6,092 nt of DNA from JAVVEG01 sp041689205 (GCA_041689205.1 JBDNGQ010000145.1:1-6092); one strand, 5' to 3'. Numbered from the stretch's first letter, positions 1-5,966 are shown. A program made the numbers and translations. Notes: generated by a model not told the origin, from the letters alone.

Positions 1-1474
1 CGTACCAGCCGATCATCGCCGCACCGATACCGGAGGTGATGTGGTCATAGCCCGGCGCGATGTCAGTGGTCAGCGGCCCGAGCGTGTAGAACGGTGCTTC
101 GTAGCACTTGTCCAACTGCAATTCCATGTTTTCTTTGATCATGTGCATCGGCACGTGACCGGGGCCTTCGATCATGACTTGCACGTCGTGCTTCCATGCG
201 ATCTGGGTCAGCTCACCCAGCGTTTTTAACTCGCTGAACTGCGCTTCGTCATTGGCGTCGTAGATCGAACCAGGACGCAGACCATCACCCAGACTAAAGC
301 TGACGTCATAAGCTTTCATGATCTCGCAGATATCTTCGAAATGGGTGTACAGGAATGATTCCTGATTATGCGCCATGCACCATTTAGCCATGATCGAGCC
401 GCCGCGCGAAACGATACCGGTCATTCGCTTGGCACACAGTGGCACATAGGCTATCAACACCCCTGCGTGGATAGTGAAGTAATCAACGCCCTGCTCGGCT
501 TGCTCGATCAGGGTGTCGCGGTAGATTTCCCAGGTCAGGTCTTCAGCGCGGCCATTCACTTTCTCTAACGCTTGATAGATCGGCACAGTGCCTATTGGCA
601 CTGGCGAGTTTCGGATGATCCATTCACGCGTTTCATGGATATTCTTGCCAGTTGACAGGTCCATCACGTTGTCGGCGCCCCAACGAATAGCCCAGGTCAG
701 CTTGTCGACTTCCTCGCAGATGCTGGAAGTGGTGGCCGAGTTGCCAATGTTAGCGTTGATTTTAACAAGGAAATTGCGGCCAATGATCATCGGCTCGATT
801 TCGGGATGGTTGATGTTGGCCGGGATGATGGCACGGCCACGGGCAATTTCTGTGCGCACAAACTCGGGCGTAATTTCGGCAGGAATGCTGGCGCCGAATG
901 ACTGGCCGGTATGCTGACGGCCCATAAAATCGGCCATTTTATTCCCCAGCGGACCAGACTGTTTCAATTCTGCGAGATATTCTTTGCGGCGCATGTTTTC
1001 GCGGATTGCGACGTACTCCATCTCCGCCGTGATGATACCTTGCTTAGCGTAGTGCATTTGCGACACATTTTTGCCTGGTAATGCGCGCCGCGGCTTACGC
1101 GTGAGGCTAAAACGCATTTCAGCGAGCTTCGGGTCATTCATGCGCTCAATGCCAAAAGCCGAACTCGGACCGGATAACTCATCACTGTCGCCTCGATCAA
1201 TAATCCATGGCGTGCGCGGTGTTTGCAGACCGGAACTGATGTCGATGCTGACTTGGGGATCGGTGTAAGGCCCAGAGCAGTCATAGACATAAATTGGTGG
1301 GTTTTTTTCCGCGTTATAGGGGGCGGCGGTATCCGACTGGCTGATTTCGCGCATCGCGACACGGATATCGGGCCGTGAGCCTTCGACGTAGATTTTGCGG
1401 GAATTTGGCAGCGGCAAGATGGCGCGTGCATCCACCGTTGCGGCGGTAGACAGTAATTTCAGTTTGATGCTCAT
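1..1474 (-). CDS. thiC: Phosphomethylpyrimidine synthase ThiC (5' part, C-terminus cut off by window edge)
   Basis: ThiC converts aminoimidazole ribotide (AIR) to hydroxymethylpyrimidine phosphate in cytosolic thiamine synthesis, using S-adenosylmethionine and a [4Fe-4S] cluster. Reading the minus strand from ATG at 1474 gives 491 open codons to the window edge with no stop. Recognisable ThiC blocks appear in order: a PNSRKIYVEG-like N-terminal segment, YDCSGPYTDP, HYAKQGIITAEMEY, IGNSATTSS, SPVPIGTVPIYQALEKV, FTIHAGVL, SRGGSIMAKWC, SLGDGLRPGSI, VMIEGPGHVP and, at the edge, PGYDHITSGIGAAMIGW. Against the roughly 630-residue Escherichia protein, about 120-140 C-terminal residues are missing, including the cluster-binding CxxCxxxxC motif expected there. 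The start is supported by GAGGA five bases upstream. It lies 102 bases downstream of the marR-type gene on the same strand, so it may share that transcript. No TPP riboswitch was recognised in that gap. Confidence 0.97.
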   Translation of the reverse strand, partial: MSIKLKLLSTAATVDARAILPLPNSRKIYVEGSRPDIRVAMREISQSDTAAPYNAEKNPPIYVYDCSGPYTDPQVSIDISSGLQTPRTPWIIDRGDSDELSGPSSAFGIERMNDPKLAEMRFSLTRKPRRALPGKNVSQMHYAKQGIITAEMEYVAIRENMRRKEYLAELKQSGPLGNKMADFMGRQHTGQSFGASIPAEITPEFVRTEIARGRAIIPANINHPEIEPMIIGRNFLVKINANIGNSATTSSICEEVDKLTWAIRWGADNVMDLSTGKNIHETREWIIRNSPVPIGTVPIYQALEKVNGRAEDLTWEIYRDTLIEQAEQGVDYFTIHAGVLIAYVPLCAKRMTGIVSRGGSIMAKWCMAHNQESFLYTHFEDICEIMKAYDVSFSLGDGLRPGSIYDANDEAQFSELKTLGELTQIAWKHDVQVMIEGPGHVPMHMIKENMELQLDKCYEAPFYTLGPLTTDIAPGYDHITSGIGAAMIGWY

Positions 1475-1550
1475 TAGATTCCTCGCTTGGCTATATTGCA
1501 TTCGGCTTGGAAGCCAGCAAAGGCGTTTCAAGCATAAGTGGTGTGGAGGG

Positions 1551-1582
1551 CGATCGAGTCTTCAGGCTCTCGGGACTCATCG
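1551..1582 (-). other. Stem-loop at the 3' end of the marR-type gene, upstream of thiC
   Basis: An imperfect inverted repeat spans the stop codon of the regulator. On the plus strand CGAT-c-GAGTC (1551-1560) pairs with GACTC-ATCG (1574-1582), making a nine-base-pair stem with a one-base bulge and a 13-base loop. No U-run follows it in the minus-strand transcript, so it is not a standard intrinsic terminator. It could be an RNA-processing or attenuating hairpin between the two genes, or chance. Seen in sequence; function is inference. Confidence 0.3.
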
Positions 1583-2185
1583 TGGTGCGACCGGAGTGAC
1601 CGTGATCTTCATGGTCATGGGCTTGCCCGGGGCGAAATTGATGCAGACCCCGTCAAGCTCCTCCAGGCGCAGCGACTCGCTCGTGAACCCGCACAAATAG
1701 AGCTTATGTCCCTCCCGATTGCAGCTGTCGCTCTCCAGATGTTGACACGAGGCGCAGGTGCCGAAGGGAGGTTTGCCTCTCTCTTGCGCCACCTGACCGA
1801 GCATGCGCTGCAAGGCGCTGGCGAAATGGCCTTGGATACTGGGGGGCAAAGAGTCCGCAGCACGGACCAGAGATTCGAAGGGGTCGTTCGCAAGAATGCC
1901 TCGGGCTTTCTCGGTCAGAACGAGCTGGACACTGCGTCTGTCCTCCTCTGATCGTATGCGTGTCAGATAGCCTTGCGTTTCGAGACTTTTGATTGTCTGC
2001 GACGCTGTGCCCCTGGTCGTGGCATGGAACGCGGCGAAGGCGGACGGCGTTCGCGAGAAGCGGTTGGCCTGTGCAAAGTATCTGAGCACCGCCCACTGTG
2101 CTGCCGTCAACCCCTCCGCAAGTCCCTCGCCGGATGCTATGCGCCCCAAGTGAAAGACCAACTCCGCAATAACGCGACTGTTCAT
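1577..2185 (-). CDS. MarR-family winged-helix regulator with a cysteine-rich C-terminal tail
   Basis: A 202-residue probable DNA-binding repressor. Residues from about 26 to 95 form a MarR winged helix-turn-helix: the AAQWAVLRYF helix, the recognition-helix region TTRGTASQTIKSLETQGYL, and the wing ending in EEDRRSVQLVLTEKA with its DRR signature. The protein is longer than a typical MarR (about 140-150 residues) because of a C-terminal extension with five cysteines at 144, 147, 155, 165 and 181 (C-x2-C-x7-C-x9-C-x15-C), which looks like a metal or iron-sulfur site. I do not recognise a named orthologue. ATG at 2185 is preferred because AAAGGAG lies six bases upstream; an in-frame TTG at 2191 overlaps the end of that ribosome site. 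It is divergent from the bolA-grx group and upstream of thiC, so autoregulation and control of the iron-sulfur genes are plausible. The sensed signal is inferred, not shown. Confidence 0.9.
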   Translation of the reverse strand: MNSRVIAELVFHLGRIASGEGLAEGLTAAQWAVLRYFAQANRFSRTPSAFAAFHATTRGTASQTIKSLETQGYLTRIRSEEDRRSVQLVLTEKARGILANDPFESLVRAADSLPPSIQGHFASALQRMLGQVAQERGKPPFGTCASCQHLESDSCNREGHKLYLCGFTSESLRLEELDGVCINFAPGKPMTMKITVTPVAPR

Positions 2186-2210
2186 TTTCAACTCCTTTGT
2201 TGTGCGTAAA

Positions 2211-2239
2211 ATAGTAGCGTTTAAAAACTATATTGACAA
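2211..2239 (-). promoter_or_regulatory. Leftward sigma-70-like promoter for the marR-type gene (and perhaps thiC)
   Basis: On the minus strand TTGTCA (complement of 2234-2239), a 17-base spacer and TACTAT (complement of 2211-2216) give a -35/-10 pair close to consensus. The -10 lies about 26 bases before the preferred ATG at 2185, leaving room for a short leader with the AAAGGAG site. The -35 box overlaps that of the rightward promoter on the opposite strand. Prediction from sequence only. Confidence 0.6.
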
Positions 2240-2261
2240 CAGATAGTTTCGTAACGATACT
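2233..2261 (+). promoter_or_regulatory. Rightward sigma-70-like promoter for the bolA-grx-nfu group
   Basis: A perfect TTGACA -35 box (2233-2238), a 17-base spacer and GATACT (2256-2261) as the -10 box. The expected transcription start near 2267-2269 leaves a leader of about 150 bases before bolA, which contains the cysteine-rich micro-ORF. The -10 box lies inside a near-perfect palindrome, so a bound repressor should block it. Prediction from sequence only. Confidence 0.6.
2245..2261. promoter_or_regulatory. Palindromic operator candidate over the rightward -10 box
   Basis: AGTTTCGTAACGATACT is a 17-base palindrome around 2253 with only one mismatched pair (2248/2258). It covers the -10 of the rightward promoter. 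Related half-sites alternate in orientation every 16 bases to its left: ATAGT at 2211-2215, ACTAT at 2227-2231 and ATAGT at 2243-2247, each separated by 11 bases. The 2225-2231 and 2243-2249 pair extends to a perfect seven-base inverted repeat (AAACTAT/ATAGTTT) flanking the two -35 boxes. MarR proteins bind short palindromes as dimers, so this is the likely target of the adjacent regulator. The assignment is inference. Confidence 0.5.
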
Positions 2262-2263
2262 GA

Positions 2264-2410
2264 ATGCGCTGTTGCGGCGATCACATCAGTGTGGCGCTAA
2301 ATTTCGATCGCGAGTGCATCGACTGCATCGCGCTTAAGGGTGAGTCATGCGCGATCTGCAAAGCGTCGGCAACGGGTGATGCTACCCCTGTGCCACAGAG
2401 TAACCCTTGA
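2264..2410 (+). CDS. Possible cysteine-rich micro-protein (48 residues)
   Basis: This reading frame opens with ATG right after an in-frame TGA and ends nine bases before the bolA start. It encodes 48 residues with six cysteines: C3, C4, C18, C21, C29 and C32. The last four form C-x2-C-x7-C-x2-C, the spacing of a small zinc or iron-sulfur knuckle, and residues 18-29 share CxxCxxLxxxSC with the tail of the divergent MarR-type protein. Third codon positions are mostly G or C, like the neighbouring genes. Against it: there is no clear ribosome site, and the ATG falls slightly before the start point expected from the rightward promoter, so another promoter or an internal start (GTG at 2291, also without a site) would be needed. 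I recognise no family. It could be a real metal-binding peptide, a leader peptide or an untranslated leader. Confidence 0.4.
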   Translation: MRCCGDHISVALNFDRECIDCIALKGESCAICKASATGDATPVPQSNP

Positions 2411-2419
2411 GAGGACAAG

Positions 2420-2668
2420 ATGTTGACAGCGAATGAACTAAGAGACTACATCATGAATGGCCTACCCTGCGATCACGTAGAAGTGCTGGGCGATGACGGC
2501 CAGCACTTCGAGGCGGTGGTCGTGAGTCCGCAATTCACCGGCAAAAATAAGGTACAGCAGCATCAGTTGGTGTATCTGGCGCTCGGAGATCGCATGCGCG
2601 CGGAAATTCACGCGCTGGCCATACGCACATTCACGCCCGATGCCTGGGCGCAATCGGCCATGAAATAA
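2420..2668 (+). CDS. BolA/IbaG-family iron-sulfur partner protein
   Basis: An 82-residue protein of the BolA fold, closest in appearance to IbaG (YrbA). BolA proteins bind monothiol CGFS glutaredoxins and share a [2Fe-2S] cluster with them in the cytosol, acting in iron homeostasis and cluster delivery. The sequence shows the family's N-terminal helix, the central strand and loop with HFEAVVVSPQF (29-39), the VQQHQLVYLAL segment (45-55) equivalent to RVKRQxxVY, and the C-terminal IHALAIRTFTP (63-73) with the conserved His64. Cys17 and His29 lie in the loop region where BolA proteins place a cluster ligand. The start is supported by GAGGA six bases upstream. It is followed after 17 bases by the glutaredoxin gene, the usual partner, which strongly supports the call. 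The exact subfamily (BolA versus IbaG) is uncertain. Confidence 0.9.
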   Translation: MLTANELRDYIMNGLPCDHVEVLGDDGQHFEAVVVSPQFTGKNKVQQHQLVYLALGDRMRAEIHALAIRTFTPDAWAQSAMK

Positions 2669-2685
2669 CTTTGGAGAAATGAAAG

Positions 2686-3003
2686 ATGAACATACAGGAA
2701 AAAATTCGTAATCAGGTCACCACCAATGCCGTCGTGCTTTACATGAAAGGCACGCCGCAGTCCCCGCAGTGTGGTTTTTCCGGTGCGACGGTGCAGCTAC
2801 TCAAGGCCTGCGGTGTGCAGGACTTTGCCACCGTGAACGTCCTGGCCGACCCGGAAATCCGCGATGGCATCAAGGCTTACAGCAACTGGCCGACCGTTCC
2901 GCAGCTCTACATCAAGGGTGAGTTTGTCGGTGGCGCCGATATTGTGCGCGAGATGTATGAACAAGGTGAATTGCAGAAATTGATCGAATCATCGGTGGGG
3001 TAA
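2686..3003 (+). CDS. grxD: Monothiol CGFS glutaredoxin (Grx4/GrxD type)
   Basis: A 105-residue single-domain monothiol glutaredoxin. This class does little disulfide reduction; it holds a glutathione-ligated [2Fe-2S] cluster as a dimer or with BolA and passes it to target proteins. Visible hallmarks are Lys21 in YMKGTP, the CGFS active site at 29-32, the cis-proline TVP loop at 70-72 after W68-P69, and GGAD at 82-85, the last two forming the glutathione pocket. Length matches the family. GGAG lies nine bases before the ATG. It sits directly behind the bolA-like gene and ahead of the broken nfu gene, in what looks like one transcript. Confidence 0.96.
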   Translation: MNIQEKIRNQVTTNAVVLYMKGTPQSPQCGFSGATVQLLKACGVQDFATVNVLADPEIRDGIKAYSNWPTVPQLYIKGEFVGGADIVREMYEQGELQKLIESSVG

Positions 3004-3096
3004 TGATATTGAAATGGGTTAAGGGAGAGCTCCCCACTCAAGGGGGTTGTCGTAGTTCCCGTGCCCAAAAGAGGGCCCCGTTTTCAGGAGGTTAAG

Positions 3097-3521
3097 ATGC
3101 CGAAAATAGCAGAAATTGAAGACACGCCCAATCCGAACGCGATGAAGTTCACCCTCAAGGAGCCGCTAACCTGGGGGGTAACGCGTTCGTAAGACAACGC
3201 CGAGCAGGCGCAGGACGATGCGCTCGCCTCCATGCTGTTTGACATCGAGCATGTGACCAATGTGTTTTACGTTGATAAGTGGATCACGGTGACACAGGAC
3301 GGCGGTGCTGACTGGACGGAGTTGGTGCGCAAAGTCGCCGAGCCGATCCGCGCCGCGCCGACGGCGGCGACCTCCATGTGGTCAGTCTGGATGGCAACCA
3401 GCTCAGCGTGCACTACCAGGGCGCGTGCGGCACCTGTCCAAGCTCGATATCCGGCACGCTCCGAGGCATCGAGAATCTGCTGAAGTCGATTGAACCGGAC
3501 ATCGAACTCGTGGCGGTTTAG
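3097..3521 (+). pseudogene. Disrupted nfu: Nfu N-terminal plus NifU C-terminal domains, nonsense mutation and interdomain frameshift
   Basis: The frame opens at ATG 3097 behind a perfect AGGAGG (3086-3091) and encodes an Nfu N-terminal domain (DTPNPNAMKFTLKEPL), but TAA at 3190-3192 stops it after 31 residues where an aromatic residue (TAT or TAC) would fit. The same frame continues past the stop with family-like sequence (DNAEQAQDDALASMLFD, HVTNVFYVDKWITVTQDGG) to about 3357. The reading then moves to another frame at ADGGDLHVVSLDG (from 3357) and runs to TAG at 3519-3521, with the NifU CGTC cluster motif, a GTLRGIENLL helix and an EPDIELVAV end. The linker and helix normally between EPIRAA and ADGGD, roughly 25-30 residues, are missing, suggesting a deletion between similar stretches. 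Nfu proteins carry [4Fe-4S] clusters; as read here no full-length product can form. The two fragments' conserved residues suggest recent decay. Confidence 0.88.
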
Positions 3522-3852
3522 ATTTGAAATCGGCAGTTGAGTGATCACGCGATCGACAAGATGGGGTCAGAGCAGAGCTGGCAACAGGCTCGATAAGACT
3601 AAGGAATCGTGTGAGTCAAAACAGCCACACTGAGTGTGTTCGAAAAGTTTTTTACCAGTATCAACCCCGACAGGAAAAGCACAGATGTCAGAACCACTGC
3701 GCAGCTCGTACCATGCGGATCAGCAGGCGCATACGGCAGGAGTGTTTTGATGGGTGTACGTGAAGCCGTGGATTGGGATTGTTTGCTCTTCTGGCGGCAG
3801 AGCTCGCAGCCATTTATTCCCCCCGTTAATTTAAGACACAAGGAACTTAGCC
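3522..3852. other. Gap between broken nfu and mrp; no convincing gene, one short palindrome
   Basis: No reading frame here resembles a known protein. CACACTgAGTGTG at 3626-3638 is a perfect 13-base palindrome and a possible regulator site. Short frames with plausible ribosome sites exist: ATG at 3685, 21 residues, ending in a TGATG overlap with ATG at 3750. The latter follows AGGAG by seven bases but runs into mrp in another frame and looks like nothing known. No good -35/-10 pair was found, although the mrp group probably needs its own promoter here if the upstream transcript ends at the pseudogene. Confidence 0.5.
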
Positions 3853-5106
3853 ATGCAGACCACAAACCCGAACCACAATCAGCCCGATGCACCGGGCGCG
3901 TCATCCCAGTCGACCGTGAGCGCTGACAAGCTGCCGGGGATCCGTCATATCATCGCCATCGGCAGCGGCAAGGGCGGCGTCGGAAAATCCACAGTAAGCG
4001 TCAATCTGGCGCTCGCGCTGCAGCAGCTCGGGGCGCGCGTCGGCATCGTAGACGCCGACATCCTTGGCCCCAGTATCCCCGGCATGCTCGGCATCCCAAC
4101 CGGTGAGCCGCCAGCGATGAGCGCGGACAACAAGATGATCCCTGCGGAGCGGCACGGGCTGAAGGTGGTATCGATGGGCATGCTCACCGGAGACGACAAA
4201 CCGGCCGTCTTACGCGGGCCGATGGTGGGGAAATACCTGAAGATGTTCGTCGACGCCGTGCAATGGGGACCGCTGGACTACTTGATCCTCGACCTCCCGC
4301 CTGGGACCGGTGACACCCAACTGACGCTGGCACAGAGTATGCCGCTGTCGGGCGTGGTGATCGTGACGACACCACAGGCCGTGAGCCTCAAGATCGCCCG
4401 CCGAGGCTTGCGGATGTTTGAGAAGGTTCAGGTCCCGATTCTTGGAATCGTCGAGAACATGCGCACCTTCACCTGCCCCCACTGCGGCGAGAGCACGGAT
4501 ATCTTCCGTCACGGTGGCGGTGAGCGGATGAGCCAGGAGCTCGGTGTCCCATTCCTGGGCGCTTTACCTCTCGATGCCGATGTCGTTACCTGCGGTGATG
4601 AGGGTCGTCCGATCGTGGCGGACCAGCCAACGTCGGTCAGCGCCAAGGTGTATGCCGCCGTCGCCACGGCGCTCGTGGAGCAGCTCCAGGCGGCGGTCAC
4701 CGTGCTGAAGCCCTTTGTGTGGAAGTGGGACAGCAACGAGGGGGCACCCGCCTGGATGGAAGACGCGGCGCGGCCTGCTGGATCGCAGAACACCCCGATC
4801 GGTTTCCTGCGTCGCGATCCGCGTACCTTATCCATCCTCTGGGAGGACGGTCATCGCGACGACTTTGACGTTCGCGACCTGCGCTTGGCCTGTCATTGCG
4901 CCCTCTGCATCGAGGAGATGAGCGGACGCAAGCTGCTCGATCCAAAGACGATACGATCTGATGTGAGTCCGCGAAAGATCGTGAGCATAGGCAACTACGC
5001 GATTCAGTTCGATTGGAGCGACGGCCATAACAGCGGGATATATTCGTTTAACGACCTGCGTGCCTTAGGCGCACGTGCTGCGGCGAGGAGCGTTGAAGAT
5101 GTCTGA
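3853..5106 (+). CDS. Mrp/ApbC/NBP35-type iron-sulfur carrier ATPase fused to a C-terminal DUF971 domain
   Basis: A 417-residue cytosolic P-loop protein that likely binds and transfers [4Fe-4S] clusters. After a polar, disordered-looking tail (1-29) comes the Mrp ATPase: the deviant Walker A GKGGVGKS at 39-46, DADILGPSIPGMLG, the LDLPPGTGDTQLTLAQ switch and VVTTPQAVSL. The CPHC motif (Cys208, Cys211), where the dimer coordinates the cluster, follows after IVENM. From about 315 to 405 lies DUF971 (GBBH-like N-terminal domain), with LxCHCALCIEEM (Cys347, 349, 352) and WSDGHNSGIYSF. The order P-loop then DUF971 is that of plant HCF101, but the N-terminal DUF59/MIP18 domain is absent. AAGGA lies upstream of the ATG. 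The stop overlaps the next nfu gene by eight bases, implying coupled translation of two carriers. Mrp-DUF971 fusions are known; the specific client is not evident. Confidence 0.95.
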   Translation: MQTTNPNHNQPDAPGASSQSTVSADKLPGIRHIIAIGSGKGGVGKSTVSVNLALALQQLGARVGIVDADILGPSIPGMLGIPTGEPPAMSADNKMIPAERHGLKVVSMGMLTGDDKPAVLRGPMVGKYLKMFVDAVQWGPLDYLILDLPPGTGDTQLTLAQSMPLSGVVIVTTPQAVSLKIARRGLRMFEKVQVPILGIVENMRTFTCPHCGESTDIFRHGGGERMSQELGVPFLGALPLDADVVTCGDEGRPIVADQPTSVSAKVYAAVATALVEQLQAAVTVLKPFVWKWDSNEGAPAWMEDAARPAGSQNTPIGFLRRDPRTLSILWEDGHRDDFDVRDLRLACHCALCIEEMSGRKLLDPKTIRSDVSPRKIVSIGNYAIQFDWSDGHNSGIYSFNDLRALGARAAARSVEDV

Positions 5107-5746
5107 TTTCCAGCGTGAGGATCTGCCGGTCAGCATTCGCGCGGAGGCTTCGGTCAACGACCCCGACACGTGTAAGTTCATCGTGAGCCGCCCCTTGCAT
5201 CCTGGCGGCCCTTTCTTTTTCGGCAACAAGGAACGGGCCGCCGGTTCGCCGCTAACCGAGCGACTGTTCGCCCTTTCCGGCGTGGCCAACGTGCTCATAG
5301 CCGAGAACGTGGTGACCCTCTGCAAAGAACCGGCCGCCTCGTGGTCAGGACTGAAAACCGCCATCGGCGCGGCCATCCGCACGCAACTGCTGACTGGCGT
5401 GCCAGCGATCTTGGAAATGCATGCCCACAGCGGTACGCAAGCCGGCACACAAGGAAGATCCGATGCCGAGCTTTATACGGCTATTCAGGAACTCCTGGAC
5501 AAGCAGGTCAATAAGTCAATCGCTAACCACGGCGGGAAAATTTCGATTGTGGAGGTCCGCCAAGGGAAGCTTTTCATCACCATGAGCGGCGGTTGCCAGG
5601 GATGCGCGTCCTCTCAGGTGACGCTGCGGCAGGGATTCGAAGTCATGCTGAAAAGGGTCGCCCCGGAAATCGAGGAAATTGTGGATACGACAAACCACGC
5701 AGCGGGGAAGCAGCCGTTCTACCCGCGCCATGAGGTGCCCCTATGA
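5099..5746 (+). CDS. Nfu-type iron-sulfur scaffold/carrier (Nfu_N plus NifU C-terminal domain)
   Basis: A 215-residue, apparently intact Nfu protein. Residues from about 15 to 105 match the Nfu N-terminal domain (DPDTCKFIVSRPL, then LTERLFALSGVANVLIAENVVTL). From about 122 onward is the NifU C-terminal domain: a YTAIQELLDKQVNKSI helix, HGGKISIVEV and GGCQGCASS with Cys166 and Cys169, the pair that binds a [4Fe-4S] cluster across a dimer. The last stretch, DTTNHAAGKQPFY, resembles NfuA-type ends. ATG at 5099 is chosen because GAGGAG stands eight bases upstream; an in-frame GTG at 5075 is less likely. It overlaps the mrp stop by eight bases. In many NifU domains the position of His-Gly-Gly is Asp-Gly-Gly; here it is HGG, a mild departure. 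It can supply the role lost with the broken nfu copy. Confidence 0.93.
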   Translation: MSDFQREDLPVSIRAEASVNDPDTCKFIVSRPLHPGGPFFFGNKERAAGSPLTERLFALSGVANVLIAENVVTLCKEPAASWSGLKTAIGAAIRTQLLTGVPAILEMHAHSGTQAGTQGRSDAELYTAIQELLDKQVNKSIANHGGKISIVEVRQGKLFITMSGGCQGCASSQVTLRQGFEVMLKRVAPEIEEIVDTTNHAAGKQPFYPRHEVPL

Positions 5747-5966
5747 CAAATCGACTGTCCCAGCACACTATTGGCGTCCAGACATGAATTTTTCGCCGAT
5801 CCTGAAAACGGCTCCGTTCGCCGAAGAACTGGATTCTTCAACGGAAAAAACGTTACCACTACTCACGGCGCATGCTTTTTTTCCGCAAGGTTGATGATTC
5901 CGAAAAAACCATCAAAGATACGCCGCCGTCTCAATTCATCGCAACCACAATTTTCAAGGATAGCTC
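5747..5966. other. Gap between nfu and the CDGSH gene; no convincing gene, inverted repeats
   Basis: An ATG at 5743 overlaps the nfu stop (ATGA) but yields only 14 residues, and a 36-residue frame from 5784 to 5894 has no ribosome site and no recognisable family; both may be remnants or noise. Two inverted repeats are visible: GAAGAA/TTCTTC with a five-base loop (5823-5839), and CGGAAAAAA (5842-5850) with TTTTTTCCG (5877-5885), a perfect nine-base stem with a 26-base loop. The second could act as a weak terminator or RNA-processing site before the CDGSH gene, but no U-run follows its stem. Confidence 0.4.

Noticed and set aside
1538..1951. A 137-residue plus-strand open frame antisense to the regulator gene
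   Set aside because: It is the shadow of the MarR-type gene, which has the ribosome site and the clear domain.
2374..2387. GGGT-GATGCT-ACCC hairpin just ahead of bolA
   Set aside because: A four-pair stem with no T-run, inside the micro-ORF; too weak to call an attenuator.
3023..3046. Possible terminator between grxD and the broken nfu (GGGAG/CTCCC and TCCCC-ACTCAA-GGGGG stems)
   Set aside because: The stems are four to five pairs long, compete with each other, and no T-run follows; the nfu start has its own strong ribosome site.
3232..3483. An 83-residue open frame inside the broken nfu
   Set aside because: It is only the middle of the N-terminal domain read past the TAA and then out of frame beyond the deletion joint; no ribosome site at its ATG.
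3569..3577. A GGGGTCAGA-like string reminiscent of repeat-associated sequences in some proteobacteria
   Set aside because: Only one short copy, no partner inverted copy or transposase nearby.
3599..3904. A 101-residue minus-strand open frame before mrp
   Set aside because: No family resemblance and it overlaps the start of mrp antisense.
5743..5787. A 14-residue frame starting in an ATGA overlap with the nfu stop
   Set aside because: Too short and featureless to support as a gene; the overlap with a stop codon arises easily by chance.
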